This document shows, one piece after another, positions 32,286 to 42,897 of a DNA stretch of 64,000 nucleotides. The stretch is from Epichloe hybrida. Lineage: Eukaryota; Ascomycota; Sordariomycetes; Hypocreales; Clavicipitaceae. The stretch's first letter is position 1. Each line of letters opens with the position of its first letter. Below the pieces are notes generated by a model. The model was given only the letters and a program-made list of their open reading frames with translations. It made no database searches and was not told the DNA's origin. Location: assembly GCA_019022495.1 (NCBI GenBank), contig JAFEKR010000005.1, positions 2,666,001 to 2,730,000 of the forward strand, read 5' to 3'. The position numbers and the translations under genes were made by a program.

Positions 32286-33026
32286 CTAAACTGTGCCGTC
32301 TTCTCCGGCACGACCCTCTCTCAGCTTCTCTTCCGCCACGCTCACAATCTCCTGCCACTCGACCATGGCGCCCTCGCCAACATCATTACACGCAAGCTCC
32401 TTTGAAACCGGCCGTAGAACCTCGACCCATCCATCATGGCCACCCCAGTCCTCCTCCAGAATTTTGATGTGCTTGGCCGTCAGCGGGTGCCTCCACATGG
32501 CCGTGTTCATGGCAGGAGCGACGACAATCTTCTTCCTCGCGCCGTCGATGGACCCGTCGTGGACCCACGCCCTGACCACGCACAGCAGCAGGTTGTCGCA
32601 CACGCCAGCCACCATCTTGGCCATGGTATTCGCGCTGAGAGGCACGATCATGAGGAGATGCGCCCACCTGCGCAGCTCAATGTGCAGGATGGAGGCGCCG
32701 CGGATCCACGGGTGAGTCCACTCGGCGGCATCGGTGTAGATGCCGTCCACGTTGGGAAGGCGACGGACTTCGGCCAGGGTGGGCTGCTCCTCGGCCTGGC
32801 CCCCCAGGAAGTGCTCGGCCGACGCGGTGAGCACGAGGCGAATCGAGAGGTTGCAGTGGTGGGCCAGCCCGCCGATGATGTTGGCAATCTTGATGGTGGC
32901 CACGGAGCCGCTCACCGCGAGGAGCAGGTGCTTTTTGCCGTCGTCGCGCGCCAGCGACACATTGCCGGCTGCCGAGGTCTGCAGATCGGCTTGCGGGTCA
33001 GGGCCGCTCCGTGATGCGTGCAGCAT
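32286..33026 (-). CDS. Phosphopantothenoylcysteine decarboxylase (HFCD flavoprotein)
   Basis: FMN enzyme of coenzyme A synthesis that decarboxylates 4'-phosphopantothenoylcysteine (yeast Cab3/Hal3/Vhs3 relatives). 246 residues, one exon. HLLLAVSGSVATIKI is the flavin-binding start; ASILHIELRRWAHLLMIVPLSANTMAK carries the catalytic His and the conserved LSANT; PAMNTAMW matches the PxMNxxMW substrate clamp. The usual ACGD substrate-recognition loop reads ACNDVGEGAM, a G-to-N change. The ATG at 33,026 was chosen; the frame extends upstream but without another ATG. No long acidic tail, so this is a plain PPCDC rather than a Hal3-type inhibitor. Divergent from GRX5. Confidence 0.92.
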   Translation of the reverse strand: MLHASRSGPDPQADLQTSAAGNVSLARDDGKKHLLLAVSGSVATIKIANIIGGLAHHCNLSIRLVLTASAEHFLGGQAEEQPTLAEVRRLPNVDGIYTDAAEWTHPWIRGASILHIELRRWAHLLMIVPLSANTMAKMVAGVCDNLLLCVVRAWVHDGSIDGARKKIVVAPAMNTAMWRHPLTAKHIKILEEDWGGHDGWVEVLRPVSKELACNDVGEGAMVEWQEIVSVAEEKLREGRAGEDGTV

Positions 33027-33521
33027 TGTATGAGCGAGGTGTAGGACGGGGTGCGTTGTGAATGCAGCGAACACGATGAGATGGAGAAGGTGAAGGCGGG
33101 CGAAGCAAGTCGACGGACGGGCTGGGATTTGATGTTTTTGACGATGGCAAGGCCTACGTGATATTCTTGGGGAAGAAAAACTTGGAATTTTTTTTTTTTG
33201 GGGAAAGACCTTGGAGTTTCTCCGCGAACAAAGTGATCCATTGACTGCTCTAGAAAGCGTCTGCAGTTGTAACTTGTAAAATTCATCGTTAGAGGCACGC
33301 GATAACCAAAAGAAGTGGGGCGTTGCACGATTAACTCTTAGCCAATGCTGAACCCCTCCATTTATCAGTGGGCCAGCTGTATTCGCTTTGCGACACTAAT
33401 GATTGGTCAGCCCAACTAACCCTCCCTCCTCTTCTCTCATTAACATCACGGATCTTGTCTCTTCGCCCACCAAGTCGACCGACCACCTTCTTCGCGTCCT
33501 CACCACCCCAAGAAAGCAGCC
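33027..33521. promoter_or_regulatory. Bidirectional promoter of PPCDC and GRX5
   Basis: 495 bp between the divergent start codons; contains a poly-T run (about 33,189-33,199) and a CT-rich GRX5 leader (about 33,418-33,520). No specific operator recognised. Confidence 0.5.
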
Positions 33522-34093
33522 ATGTTCTCCAGGAGCATAGCCCCCGTACGTGCCACCCAATGTATCTCTCCCTACCCGGCGCCGAGCTGACAAAAAAAAA
33601 AAAAAAAAACATCCCCTGCCAGACTCTCCGACACGCTGCCCGACCAGCAGCAGCAGCTGTTCGCGCACCAATCTCCCCGTCCCGACTGCGAGCTCCCGTC
33701 GTCGTCCTCGCCGCCCCGCTCTCGCCCTTTCCGATCCGCCTCATCTCAAACGAGACCCGGTCGGCCATTGACAGGGCCGTCGCCTCCGCGCCGGTCGTGC
33801 TCTTCATGAAGGGGACGCCCGAGATGCCCCAGTGCGGATTCTCGGCCACCGTCATCAAGATCCTCGGCATGCAGGGCGTCAACCCGGCCAAGTTCGCGGC
33901 GTTCAACGTCCTCGAGGACTCGGAGCTGCGCGAGGGCATCAAGGAGTATTCCGATTGGCCGACGATTCCTCAGCTGTACGTGGACAAGGAGTTCGTGGGC
34001 GGGTGCGATATCCTGCGGACGATGCACACGAACGGAGAGCTGGCCAAGTTCTTTGAAGACAAGGACGTCGTTGTCATGGAGGGCGATGCGTAG
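33522..34093 (+). CDS. GRX5: Mitochondrial monothiol glutaredoxin Grx5
   Basis: Monothiol glutaredoxin that carries [2Fe-2S] clusters for mitochondrial Fe-S protein assembly. 164 residues; exons 33522-33545 and 33623-34093. The 77-nt phase-0 intron has GTACGT, branch GCTGAC and GCCAG, and contains a poly-A run of about 18. The N-terminus ([24 protein letters not shown]) is an Arg-rich presequence. The active site CGFS is in [19 protein letters not shown], with the conserved [20 protein letters not shown] glutathione/cluster-binding region following. The first exon is only eight codons, a common arrangement for mitochondrial-targeted fungal genes. Confidence 0.95.
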
Positions 34094-34308
34094 TTTACGG
34101 GAGTTGGGCGAGGCGGTATAGTTTTTTTTTTTTTGACCATGTGATGGGAGCCTGGGGGCAACATGTACGATAACGCGGGAGTGCAGCGGATGATATGAAT
34201 ACCGCAGGAGCGAGGGAAAAAAAAAGATTGATAGATGTTTATTCATTCTTGACGTGTTCATTGCATGCAATTTATCTGCGGGTGCCATATGGGCGTTACA
34301 AGTCACAG

Positions 34309-36414
34309 TTACAACGGGTACGCGGCACCATCTGCTCTCATATCACTCCCCGCCGACCAGACGGGCATCTTCTCGACGGGATCGATAACGCGTCTGATTA
34401 CCTGGCCTCTGCCGAATAATCCGCGTGCTGCGCCGCTTACCACGTTGACTCTGTGTCCCAGCTTCTTCAGCCCTTGGATGGTTTCCTGGGGCATGCCGTC
34501 TTCGACGTTTACGGTCCAGTCAGCGGCCTCTCCGCTTTCGGGTATCCCGCTGCCGATGCAAACTCTGGGAGCGTCCAGGGCCTGCTGGGGATCCAACCGG
34601 CCGACGAGTTGGCCGAGAAGAACTTGAACATGGCCCTGGGGCTGCATGAATCCTCCCATGACACCGAACGAAGAGTGCAGAGAGCCATCACCCAGGTTCG
34701 TCACCATGCCGGGGATGATGGTGTGGTACGGTCTCTTCCTTGGCTCGATCCTGTTCGGATGCTCTTCGCTCAGAGAAAAGTTTGCCCCCCTGTTTTGCAG
34801 CGTGAACCCGCAGCCCCTGGGAATGATGCTCGTCCCGAACCCGGCGTAGTTTGAGTTGATGAAGGATGCGGCGTTGCCTTGTGCGTCCGACACGGTAAAG
34901 TACACCGTGTCACTGCTGGACAGGGCCGGGGATGCAAAGGGAGGATCACCATGCTCATGCTCATGCAGCTGGGCGGCCTTGGCAGGATCAAAGAGCCTCG
35001 CCCGCTCGGCAAGATAATTTTCTGAGATGAGGCCCTGGGCGGGGACCTTGGTGACGCTGGGATCCGCCACGAACCAACTGCCGTCTGCGAAGGCCAGCCT
35101 CAGCGCCTCGATGATGGCATGCAGATACGGCGCCGAGTTGAAGTCTTGGGGCTTGAATGTCGGGATCTTGCCTTGCTTCTCGAGCTCCTGGATGATGCCA
35201 AGGGCCATCAGCGCGATGATTCCCTGGCCGTTGGGAGGGTGCTCCCACAGCCTTACGCCGCCCTCGGGACCGGGACCAGGACCGGTGCCTTGTTGGCCTT
35301 GGAACTCGAGCGAGATGGGCTCGACCGGCTCGCTGCCCACATCCAGGTGGTGTTTCAGGTCCTCCAGCTCCAACAGACCTCCAAGAGACTGCACGACGCT
35401 GACGAGCTCCTCGGCGACCCGCCCCATATAAAACCCCCTCTTGCCCTCTTCGGCGAGAGTCCGGAACGTCCTGGCCAGCGTGGGATTCTTCATGATTTCG
35501 CCGACACGAGGTGCCCGAACCCCCCCCTCTGCGCCGGGGTCGATCTTTAGCATTTCGGCGAAATTGGGAGATGCTGCTCGGATACGGGCCTCGGAGACAC
35601 CCCACTGCGTGGCGTCAGGTTGTTTCAAGTGTCAATCCTGTGTCAATCCTTCTCTCGACATGTTGTTCCATCCATGACGAAACACGAGAGAGCCCGCGGT
35701 GTGGTGAGATGCTTGGGACGAAACATACCACATGGGCAGCTACCTCGGACACGGGGAAGCCTCCCTCGCCAAGCTCGATGGCAGGGGCGAGAATACGCCG
35801 CAGGTCGACTCTGCCGCTGCCAAATCTCTCCACGGCATCAACCCACCCTGCTGCTGCCCCCGGCACAGTGACGGAGTGGGCGCTCGCCAGCGGGATTCTC
35901 GCGTTGCTCTTCTCGTCCGGGACGCCGAGGCCCCTGCGAACGGCGCCAAGCGTGCATCTGCGTCCTGCGCGGCCGGAGCCGTTCATGGCCTTTACCTGCT
36001 TGTCGGAGGCGTCCCAGAATAGCATGAACATGTCGCCCCCGATTCCTGTGGAGCACGGCTCTGTCATGTTGAGGCCGGCAGCTGAACGATTTCATTCATT
36101 AGACCATGGCAGCATGGTGGACGTCGGACAATGACATGGCTGACATACCGACTGCCACGGCGGCATCCTACTCCAATGTCATGTCGTGTCAGCGCATTCC
36201 CCGTTGGAAAAAAAAAAAAAAAAAAGTCTGGCATGGTTCAATTCAATCGACCTACAGCTGCGTTGCCTCCAGCCCGCAACACTTGGAGGCCACATTTCGC
36301 GGCAAGCGGCTGTGTGCATGCGACGATGCCTTGGGTGCTGTGGACGACGCTCCTTCTGGAGGGGAACCCGAACAGATTCGTTCTGCGGCTGGGGGCGGAT
36401 TTGGACGGCGACAT
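34309..36414 (-). CDS. Gamma-glutamyltranspeptidase family protein (Ntn-hydrolase)
   Basis: Cleaves gamma-glutamyl bonds such as glutathione; precursor self-cleaves before a Thr nucleophile. 608 residues in four exons: 36414-36256, 36167-36149 (a 19-nt microexon), 36081-35729, 35604-34309. Introns: 36,168-36,255 (contains a 17-nt homopolymer), 36,082-36,148 and 35,605-35,728 (GTATGT...CCTGACG...GCAG); phases agree at every join. Motifs: RRSVVHSTQGIVACTQPLA, GIGGDMFMLFWD, VPGAAAGWVDAVERFG. The predicted nucleophile is Thr410 in SSSDTVYFTVSDAQGNA, giving a ~409-residue large and ~199-residue small subunit. No signal peptide or membrane anchor, so it is of the soluble, bacterial-like GGT branch. 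Start MSPSKSAPSRRTN. It lies 200 bp downstream of and co-oriented with the DAAO gene. Confidence 0.9.
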
Positions 36415-36613
36415 GGTGACGAGTGCTGCTGTTTTGAGGCACAGTGATGTTGTCGCGGCTGGATTGGATTATAGGACAGACTCATCTGAGGGGAGAGGGA
36501 AGAAGAGGGAAGAGGAAAGAGGGGAGAGAGGGGAGAGGACTCAAGAGGAGACAGACACAAGTGCATGCATATGCATATGCATAGTATGTGGTGGGGAAAA
36601 GTACTAAACCTCA

Positions 36614-38072
36614 CTAGACTACATTTTGCACATTTTGCACGTTTTGCATCGGTTCGCCGTCTTTGCCCACCGCGGCCAGAACATCATCCACCGTCGACAC
36701 TGCATCCAGTGCCATGCCGTAGCCAGCCTGGAATCCCGTACCACCGGCACCGTAATTGTGAACAAGCGCGCAATCCGGGCCCCAGGTCGGCAGCCCGTCT
36801 CGCTCGACTCGTGCGCCGCCTTCCCGTGAAGGTCTCGCGCCCGAGAACACGGCCAGGACTTCGCAGGGGCCGTCACGAAGCTCGTCTGGGCACAGCGCCC
36901 GCGTCCGACTCACTATCGACTCCGTCTCGTGGCCGTATGTCGAAGGGTCGCTGCTCACGGGAACAGTTGCGGTCAACACTTTCGAGGCTTGCTTGTCTCG
37001 TGTGCATGAATGTGTAATGGAGCGGATTCAACGTTACCTGTTTCCTTTCTGCATATAGCCTCCCAGTATGACGTTGCCATTCGATTGGGGCCGTGGAATA
37101 ACGTAAGTCTCCTCATTGCGGCCATGACGCATCACATTTCTCGTCACCTCGGGGGCTCTCGCAAGAACGACTTGCCCTCGCGTAGGATAGCATTTGCCAT
37201 CTTCTACTCCTGCCAACGTTCTAGCTGCGTTGCCCGTGCAATTGAAGACCATCTTGGTCTGTGATGAGAGCCGTGCAGCATGGATGCTTGGAACCTGTCG
37301 GCGAATGAAATGAACCCCATACTGGTCTTTCAGCAAGTTGTGAAGATACACGAGGTGCTTGGGGGCGTTGATGGTAATCGTCGTGTAGGAGATGCCGTAT
37401 TCAACCCCCCCGGGTAGCTCTTCCTGCGGTATGACTCTGAACTGCTCCTGGTCAGAGATGCTTGCCAGAGGTGCTTGCGATGGGGAAGAAAGCGAATAGT
37501 CTTGACGGACGGCTTACGTCTTCCAGGTACTCTGCGATGGCTTTGATCTTATCCTGCGGAGCGTCTGCATCCCAATACTCCACAGATTCCGTTCGAGAAA
37601 CAAATGAGTCCTTCTCAGCATGTGTCGCTAGATCTGTGAGATGAGCATAGCCCATCTTGTCCCATCGAAGGGCATTTTTGTCGCTGCCGGATATGCCCGA
37701 GAAATTACACCCAGCCCTTCAGCAAGATGATAGCAGTTGAGCCTCAGCACAACTCAACAACAAGGAGAGAGAAGATGAAAAGGGAGCGAAGCCAAGCGTC
37801 TTACCATGGAGACGTGTACGCAGGCGACGTGTCACCGGGTAGATGTTCCGCCACAACCGTGATATACCGTCCGAACCCTCTCTTGGCAAGAACGAGGGCG
37901 ACGTCAAGACCGATTATGCCGGCGCTGCCCAAGAGTACATGTTCAGCGTTGAAGGTGAAAAAACAAGTCAAGAGACTTACCCAACTATGACGATGGCGTT
38001 TGACGAAAGAGGCGTCATTGGATTGGCGTGGCCCCCTGTGTCATCAACTGAACTGAACTGCTCGTCTATCAT
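36614..38072 (-). CDS. D-amino-acid oxidase (FAD)
   Basis: FAD enzyme oxidising D-amino acids to 2-oxo acids, ammonia and peroxide, normally peroxisomal. About 385 residues, five exons: 38072-37981, 37924-37805, 37716-37518, 37447-37038, 36950-36614. Introns of 56, 88, 70 and 87 nt; phases 2, 2, 0, 2 agree. The dinucleotide fold IVIVG-AGIIGLDVALVLAKRG spans intron 1; KMVFNCTGNAARTLAG, YPTRGQVVLARAP, GARPSREGGARVE and HNYGAGGTGFQAGYG are the conserved DAAO blocks. The C-terminus reads QNVQNVQNVV, from a 9-bp DNA repeat, and lacks an SKL-type PTS1. The start may be ATG 38,072 (better context) or 38,018. The last acceptor could be ...GTGAG or ...GCAG, with the same frame. Confidence 0.9.
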
Positions 38073-38821
38073 TGCCGTCGTTGAAAATGGTCCCGGGGGA
38101 AAGGGATGGCGCCCTCTCGATGCGGAGGCGAAGCGGATCCGATGGCGGAGGACCAAGTACCGTCCCATTGGTGGACCATCTCCGCTCTTTTGGCCACGTG
38201 GCACGGAACCGGGGGAAGCCACCGGAAGCCGTTCATCGGCATCTCCCAACCTGTGAGTCCTGCCCGGCTAGGATGCCGGAACCCTGCCTCACCTTGTCTC
38301 TGAAATGAAATGTTTCTTGAGTTCTTCTGCAGGACGAGGAGAATTCCCGCGGGGAAACGACTGGAACTGTTGCGCGGCCCGCCCCGGCCCGCAGATGTCC
38401 CGTGAAATGGCGTAGATGCAAATCTTGACGGGAGAACATTGGTGCATTCTAGCTTGAGGAAACTTCCCACCAAGTGGCACGGACTAACAGACCACGGACG
38501 GGCCGTCGACTTCAAAATGGCCTTCTTGAGCCGTTGAAAATCATGGGCTAATAGAAAGTCTCACGCGCGAGGAGCTTCCCTGATACTACCCGTTTGCTTC
38601 CGACGATCAGTAATCAGCCCCCGGCGCGCCGAGTGTTGGCAGTCGTGAACGACCAACGTGCATTAGCCATTCTGCTTACCCCGCACGACTTCGTGTTCGT
38701 TATCGCGTGTTGAATATAAAAAAAGACGCACAGCCGTGGTCCTTCTCAGGGTGCGCATTCTGTTTTTGGCCTGACGGTTCTCAATATCTCGTAGCCCATC
38801 ATCTCCTGACCGTGTCAACAA
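38073..38821. other. Intergenic region, no gene seen
   Basis: Between divergent DAAO and the small coiled-coil gene. The DAAO frame stays open upstream to 38,249, which could mean a longer N-terminus but has no similarity I recognise. Confidence 0.45.
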
Positions 38822-38895
38822 GTATGTGGCTCACTTGCCTGTCAAACCCTCTTAATCACGGTGCTAACAGTCTTTTTTACATTAGAAAAGTCATC

Positions 38896-39201
38896 ATGTC
38901 GAACAAAATAAGCCACGCTCGCATTAAGGAATTGGAACAAAAAAAGAGTCAACTGCAGATGTTGCAAGCTAAGATTGAACAAACGCAACAGGAGATGGAC
39001 CATATATTACGCCAAATGGAGGAAGGCGTTGCTGAACAAATGAAATCTTCGTCAAATGCGGTCAGAGCTAACCGAGAGGTATATATATCAAGTCTTGACC
39101 TCCAGGATGAGGTCGACGCCTTGAAGGATAAGATCAAGGAGCTAAACCGGAGACAAAGCGGGATACAGGAAGAGATAAACTTGCTACAAGGTTGGGGATA
39201 A
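38896..39201 (+). CDS. Small all-coiled-coil protein, unassigned
   Basis: 101 residues, start MSNKISHARIKELEQKKSQ, ending LLQGWG. Two long amphipathic helices: residues ~5-45 and ~65-98 (QDEVDALKDKIKELNRRQSGIQEE) separated by a short Ser/Asn-rich stretch. This resembles a helical hairpin of prefoldin or tether type, with no family assigned. A well-formed intron (38,822-38,885; GTATGT...GCTAAC...CATTAG) lies just upstream in the leader, which supports transcription of this strand. The 3' end overlaps the end of the APH-like gene on the other strand by about 68 bp, tail to tail. Confidence 0.55.
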   Translation: MSNKISHARIKELEQKKSQLQMLQAKIEQTQQEMDHILRQMEEGVAEQMKSSSNAVRANREVYISSLDLQDEVDALKDKIKELNRRQSGIQEEINLLQGWG

Positions 39202-40778
39202 TTTGCAGTCGTCTTCTCGCCAACAGCAGTCCGCCCAATAAAACAATACTTGCCCCTGCAATGCCCGGTAATGATGGTCTGGTCCAAAATCCCATGTTCT
39301 TCAAAGACAGCCAGCCAGCTAGCCCTGAAATTATAGCACAACATCCGGGAAGAGGGTATCCCGTCTTGTCATCTTCACTCTGCTGCATCTCCTCCATATA
39401 GGCAACAGCATCGTCTTCTTTCATTCGAGTGATGAAGCCTCGGATCGGGTCGGCTTCTATGAAGGATCTGATATTTTGTTCCAATTTTGATTCGTCCCTT
39501 TTACTCAAATGCAGGTAGGCAAACCAGTCGATATCAGTCCAGTTCTCCAAGGCATTAGCCACGAGGGGCTCGCCATTATCCTTTCTGGAGGCCCACTCCT
39601 CAAAGAGTCGGGTTTCACCGAATGTGCTTAGCTCTTGTGTCTTTACGGCGTCAAAAAATGGCAATAACGCCTCCCTCAGATAATGCCTGTACGAATTGGG
39701 CATCGTGACGTAGAGATTATTTCGACAGGTGAGCCATAGTGGCGGACTGAAAAGTTGAACGGGTATTACTCGGCTCCATTCCCAATCAATGACGGCTGTT
39801 ATTTCCAAGTTGTCGTCAACTATGAGATTCTGCGGTCCTAGGTCACCATGGGCCAAGACAAAAGGCCCCTGATCAAGCTCTGAATCTTTCCACTCTTCGA
39901 CATGTTTACAGAAGAGATTTAAGTGATAAAGAACACTATCAGCCATGCCTAGTTAAATGTTATTCCGACTTTTCAAAAAGGCGTTCCAGCTGATTTGCAA
40001 CCTCATGGCGATGTAGTCATTTGCTGAAAGTAGCGAATCTGCCTTTGCATGGTACGACGCTTGCGTGGCAAACGGGTTTAGCCCCTCGATTTGGAGACCA
40101 TTCACGTCGATGGTCAGGGCTCTTCGGCAAACTCCAACTCCTTCCGTACATTGAGCGAGCCTTCCAATGGCGGGGAATTCCAGCCGTCTGAGTTGTAAAT
40201 AGACGTTGGCTAGAGACCTGTATAAGTTGTCTCTTTGTGTAGCCGTTGCATTCTTTAGCCTTTCCAAAGATACAGTCCCCCCGCCAACGTATTCCATAAT
40301 GATATATGTCGACAATGGATCGCATGTTTCGGTTAAAGAATACGCAATGACCTTGGGAACAGGAATCGATGTCCTTTCGGCAATCAGCCTAGCACCAGTC
40401 AGTAGTCAGTACTGCCAACAAAGCATACAAGGGATGTAGGAGGGAAAGGAGGGAATGGAGGGAGGGGGAGCTAGCTGACGACATAGTAGCAATCTCGCTC
40501 TCCAGTTTATTCCGTGGGGAGATGGCCAGGCACGGTCGCAAGGGGATTCGAACGACCCATCTTTCGCCAGTACTGAATTGTACAAAGAAGCAGATATTGA
40601 AACTCCCGCGGGCCATGAGCTGGCTGGATCCTGGCAGGCGAAACAAGGTGCATGGCAGGGCATTTGGGTGATGCGAGGTGGCCAGTTGCCGGATCTCGTT
40701 TTCGCGTTTGCCTACCGCCTCGATGAATCGGTCGCGCTCCTTGTCGATGCGAGGCTGCGCGACACCAAACAATGCCAT
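39134..40778 (-). pseudogene. Aminoglycoside phosphotransferase (APH)-family gene with in-frame stop
   Basis: Fungal APH/choline-kinase-fold protein; biological substrates are mostly unknown. Exon 1 (ATG 40,778) covers the N-lobe: MARGSFNICFFVQFSTGERWVVRIP. After a short intron (donor GTCGTCAG, acceptor GGTGCTAG, about 40,390-40,481) the second exon begins LIAERTSIPVPKVIAYS and contains the hinge STYIIMEYVGGG. At 39,953-39,955 an in-frame TAA interrupts the reading frame, which resumes in the same frame with the catalytic loop VLAHGDLGPQNLIV and metal site ITAVIDWEWS, both intact. No splice pair of plausible length removes the TAA. The C-terminus is unusually hydrophobic (CCAIISGLAGWLS ... 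IAGASIVLLGGLLLARRR). Probably a recent pseudogene or an assembly error. Confidence 0.65.
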
Positions 40779-41414
40779 TGGAATCTAGTAGGTGGGTGGC
40801 GGAAACCTGTTTGACAAGCTACCGAGTGCACACCGTATGTTACAAACTGTCACGCAGCCTACTAATATAGCTGCGATCTGGACGATATGGGATCTCTACA
40901 AATGCGCATCCCTCCTTTTTTTTGAATGCGCATTCCCCCTTGGTCCTGAAACGGAAGGATTTAGGGGGTCACTAAATGCGCATACCGCGTTAGTCCTAAT
41001 TCGGATTAACGGTCCACACACCTTATATGTGCGATATTTCTAAAGGTATTAATATTTATTTTATTATGTAGGCTAGCTAGGGTGTGTTCCGCGGCTTAAA
41101 GTTGTGAATATTGATGAGCCCCTGCCACCGCGTCTTGAAGCCAATAAATTCCATACACCTCAACTCCTGGGCGCTTACGATTATCAAGACACATCGCGAG
41201 CCGAGCCTATGCGGGCGCGCGAACACGGTGCTTTGTTTGCAAGCGACGAATCGAGGCTATTATCGTTCTGGGTCAGGAAGTATGTTTTTTCCGTGCCCGG
41301 CCATATTAGAGTGCTACTCGGTTCCGAACATTATAAGTAGACGTAAAACTTGCTGTCAAACAGTCGGTGAACAAAGCAAATAAAAATACTAACACAAAAG
41401 ATTCGCCTCCTGCA
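40779..41414. other. Intergenic region with a repeated ATGCGCA motif
   Basis: 636 bp between divergent genes. The motif AATGCGCA occurs three times (about 40,902, 40,924 and 40,976) in a stretch that also carries GGTCCTGA/TAGTCCTAATTCGGA-like pieces, possibly a remnant of a small DNA transposon. No gene. Confidence 0.4.
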
Positions 41415-42556
41415 ATGGTATTGTCAAACCAAGAAGCACCGTCAGCTCTGCGATACGGTTGTTCAAACTGGCGTAGAAGCAGCCACCGCGCATCCAGGCT
41501 TTACAATGACGGAGTAAAGTTATGGACCAGAGACCTTCTTCGCGATATCGAGGCACAACTCGTAGAATCAGAGCATCGTCAGGTGTTCATTGTCCGTAAC
41601 ATTGATGGCACCGCCATCGAAATCGAGAACCCCTTGTTTGGCGAGGCGTCTTCGATATGGTAAGCAACTACAACGACGCTCAACGAACTTGGCTAATATT
41701 ACACCAAGGAAGCCACGTATTATGTATCAAGAGTACTGGCGGCTCGTTAAAGCACAGCCCCATGGACCTCCCGAGACTTATCTTTGCTCGTACCTAGTTG
41801 ATTGGATCAACATGTCCGCGCGAGAGTTTCGAGGGATTGTCAAGGAACCAAAGTTCATCTTTGAAGCGAACAAGTCGTCCTGGGAGCGCAGTGGAAGTTG
41901 TCAATTGCTCAATTGCCAACTTGCCAAGATCCTTCATGGCATCCAGGTGGACAAGGTTATATGCTTTGGTCTGGGCGATATGTGTCGAAAGCCCCCAGAG
42001 TGGTTCAGCAGGCAGCTGTCTTCTACTGAGCAACCTGAAGCCAGCTTTGTCCAAGATGCCATGATTCAACACTCAATTGGCTTGACAATTGCTGATATAT
42101 GCCGCACCGGCACGAACAAGGTAGAACTACTTGCGCAGGACCCTGATTACACGGAATCGACGAGGGATATCCTACAAAGCAGCGGCTTCTCGATTATTGG
42201 ACGATTCGGCGCTGGAGGCTTTGCAGAGATCAATGACGATACTGTGGTCTTCTCGGTGGGTGTCGAGGCACCCCTAAAGCAGATCATCGCAGATCTTGCG
42301 CGCCCTCTTCTGGTTGTAAGCACCGGCTTTAGTACCTTCAATGATTCTGAGTAAGTCTTATTCCAAGTCTAGACAACAGCTATTAGCTCAACATGGGTGC
42401 AGGAAGCCATGGGCCGACGCGGAGTCTCCTCGGACAGCGAGTATGTGGGATCAATACCACAAACTCAATTTCCCAGTGGCCCCTGGAGACGACGAGATGA
42501 TGGCTAAATTGAAGGATACTTATTTGTACGTTAGGAAGGATCTGGGACTTCTGTAG
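41415..42556 (+). CDS. SRR1-like domain protein
   Basis: 346 residues, exons 41415-41659, 41709-42350 and 42403-42556. Introns: 41,660-41,708 (49 nt; GTAAGC...CTAATA...CCAAG) and 42,351-42,402 (52 nt; GTAAGT...GCTCAAC...GCAG); both phase 2, joins in frame. The core matches the SRR1-like family: KVICFGLGDMCRKP, then a helix containing QHSIGLTIADIC, VELLAQDPDYTESTRDILQSSGFSI, and TVVFSVGVEAPLKQIIADL. SRR1 is named for an Arabidopsis light-response gene; fungal members have no settled biochemical role. The C-terminal exon (KPWADAESPRTASMWDQYHK) is typical. Complete and undisrupted, unlike its neighbours. Confidence 0.82.
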
Positions 42557-42897
42557 CCTCTAACGATGTGCTCGCAGGTGCACTCGCTGCGCGCACCATC
42601 TTGAAAAGATCAGCAATGCAGCTTTATCTTAAGACGGAGAGCTCAAAAGTACTCGAGGCTCTCTGCATACCCTTTCGACAATGCCTTGTCTTCTTCAGCA
42701 ATTCCAGTTCAAGCTACATCAGCAAAAGATATCACTGCTGGACAGCAGCCTTTTGCAAACACCTTCTATTTAAGCTTTACTGTGATCCTTGTCAAAGTCA
42801 ACCTCCCTCGCCTTCCTCGTGAACGAAAAGGTTAGCATAAGCATATTTCCCAGGGCGGCTTTCCTAGACTGGCTATGAAGCTAACAAGGATGCAAAG

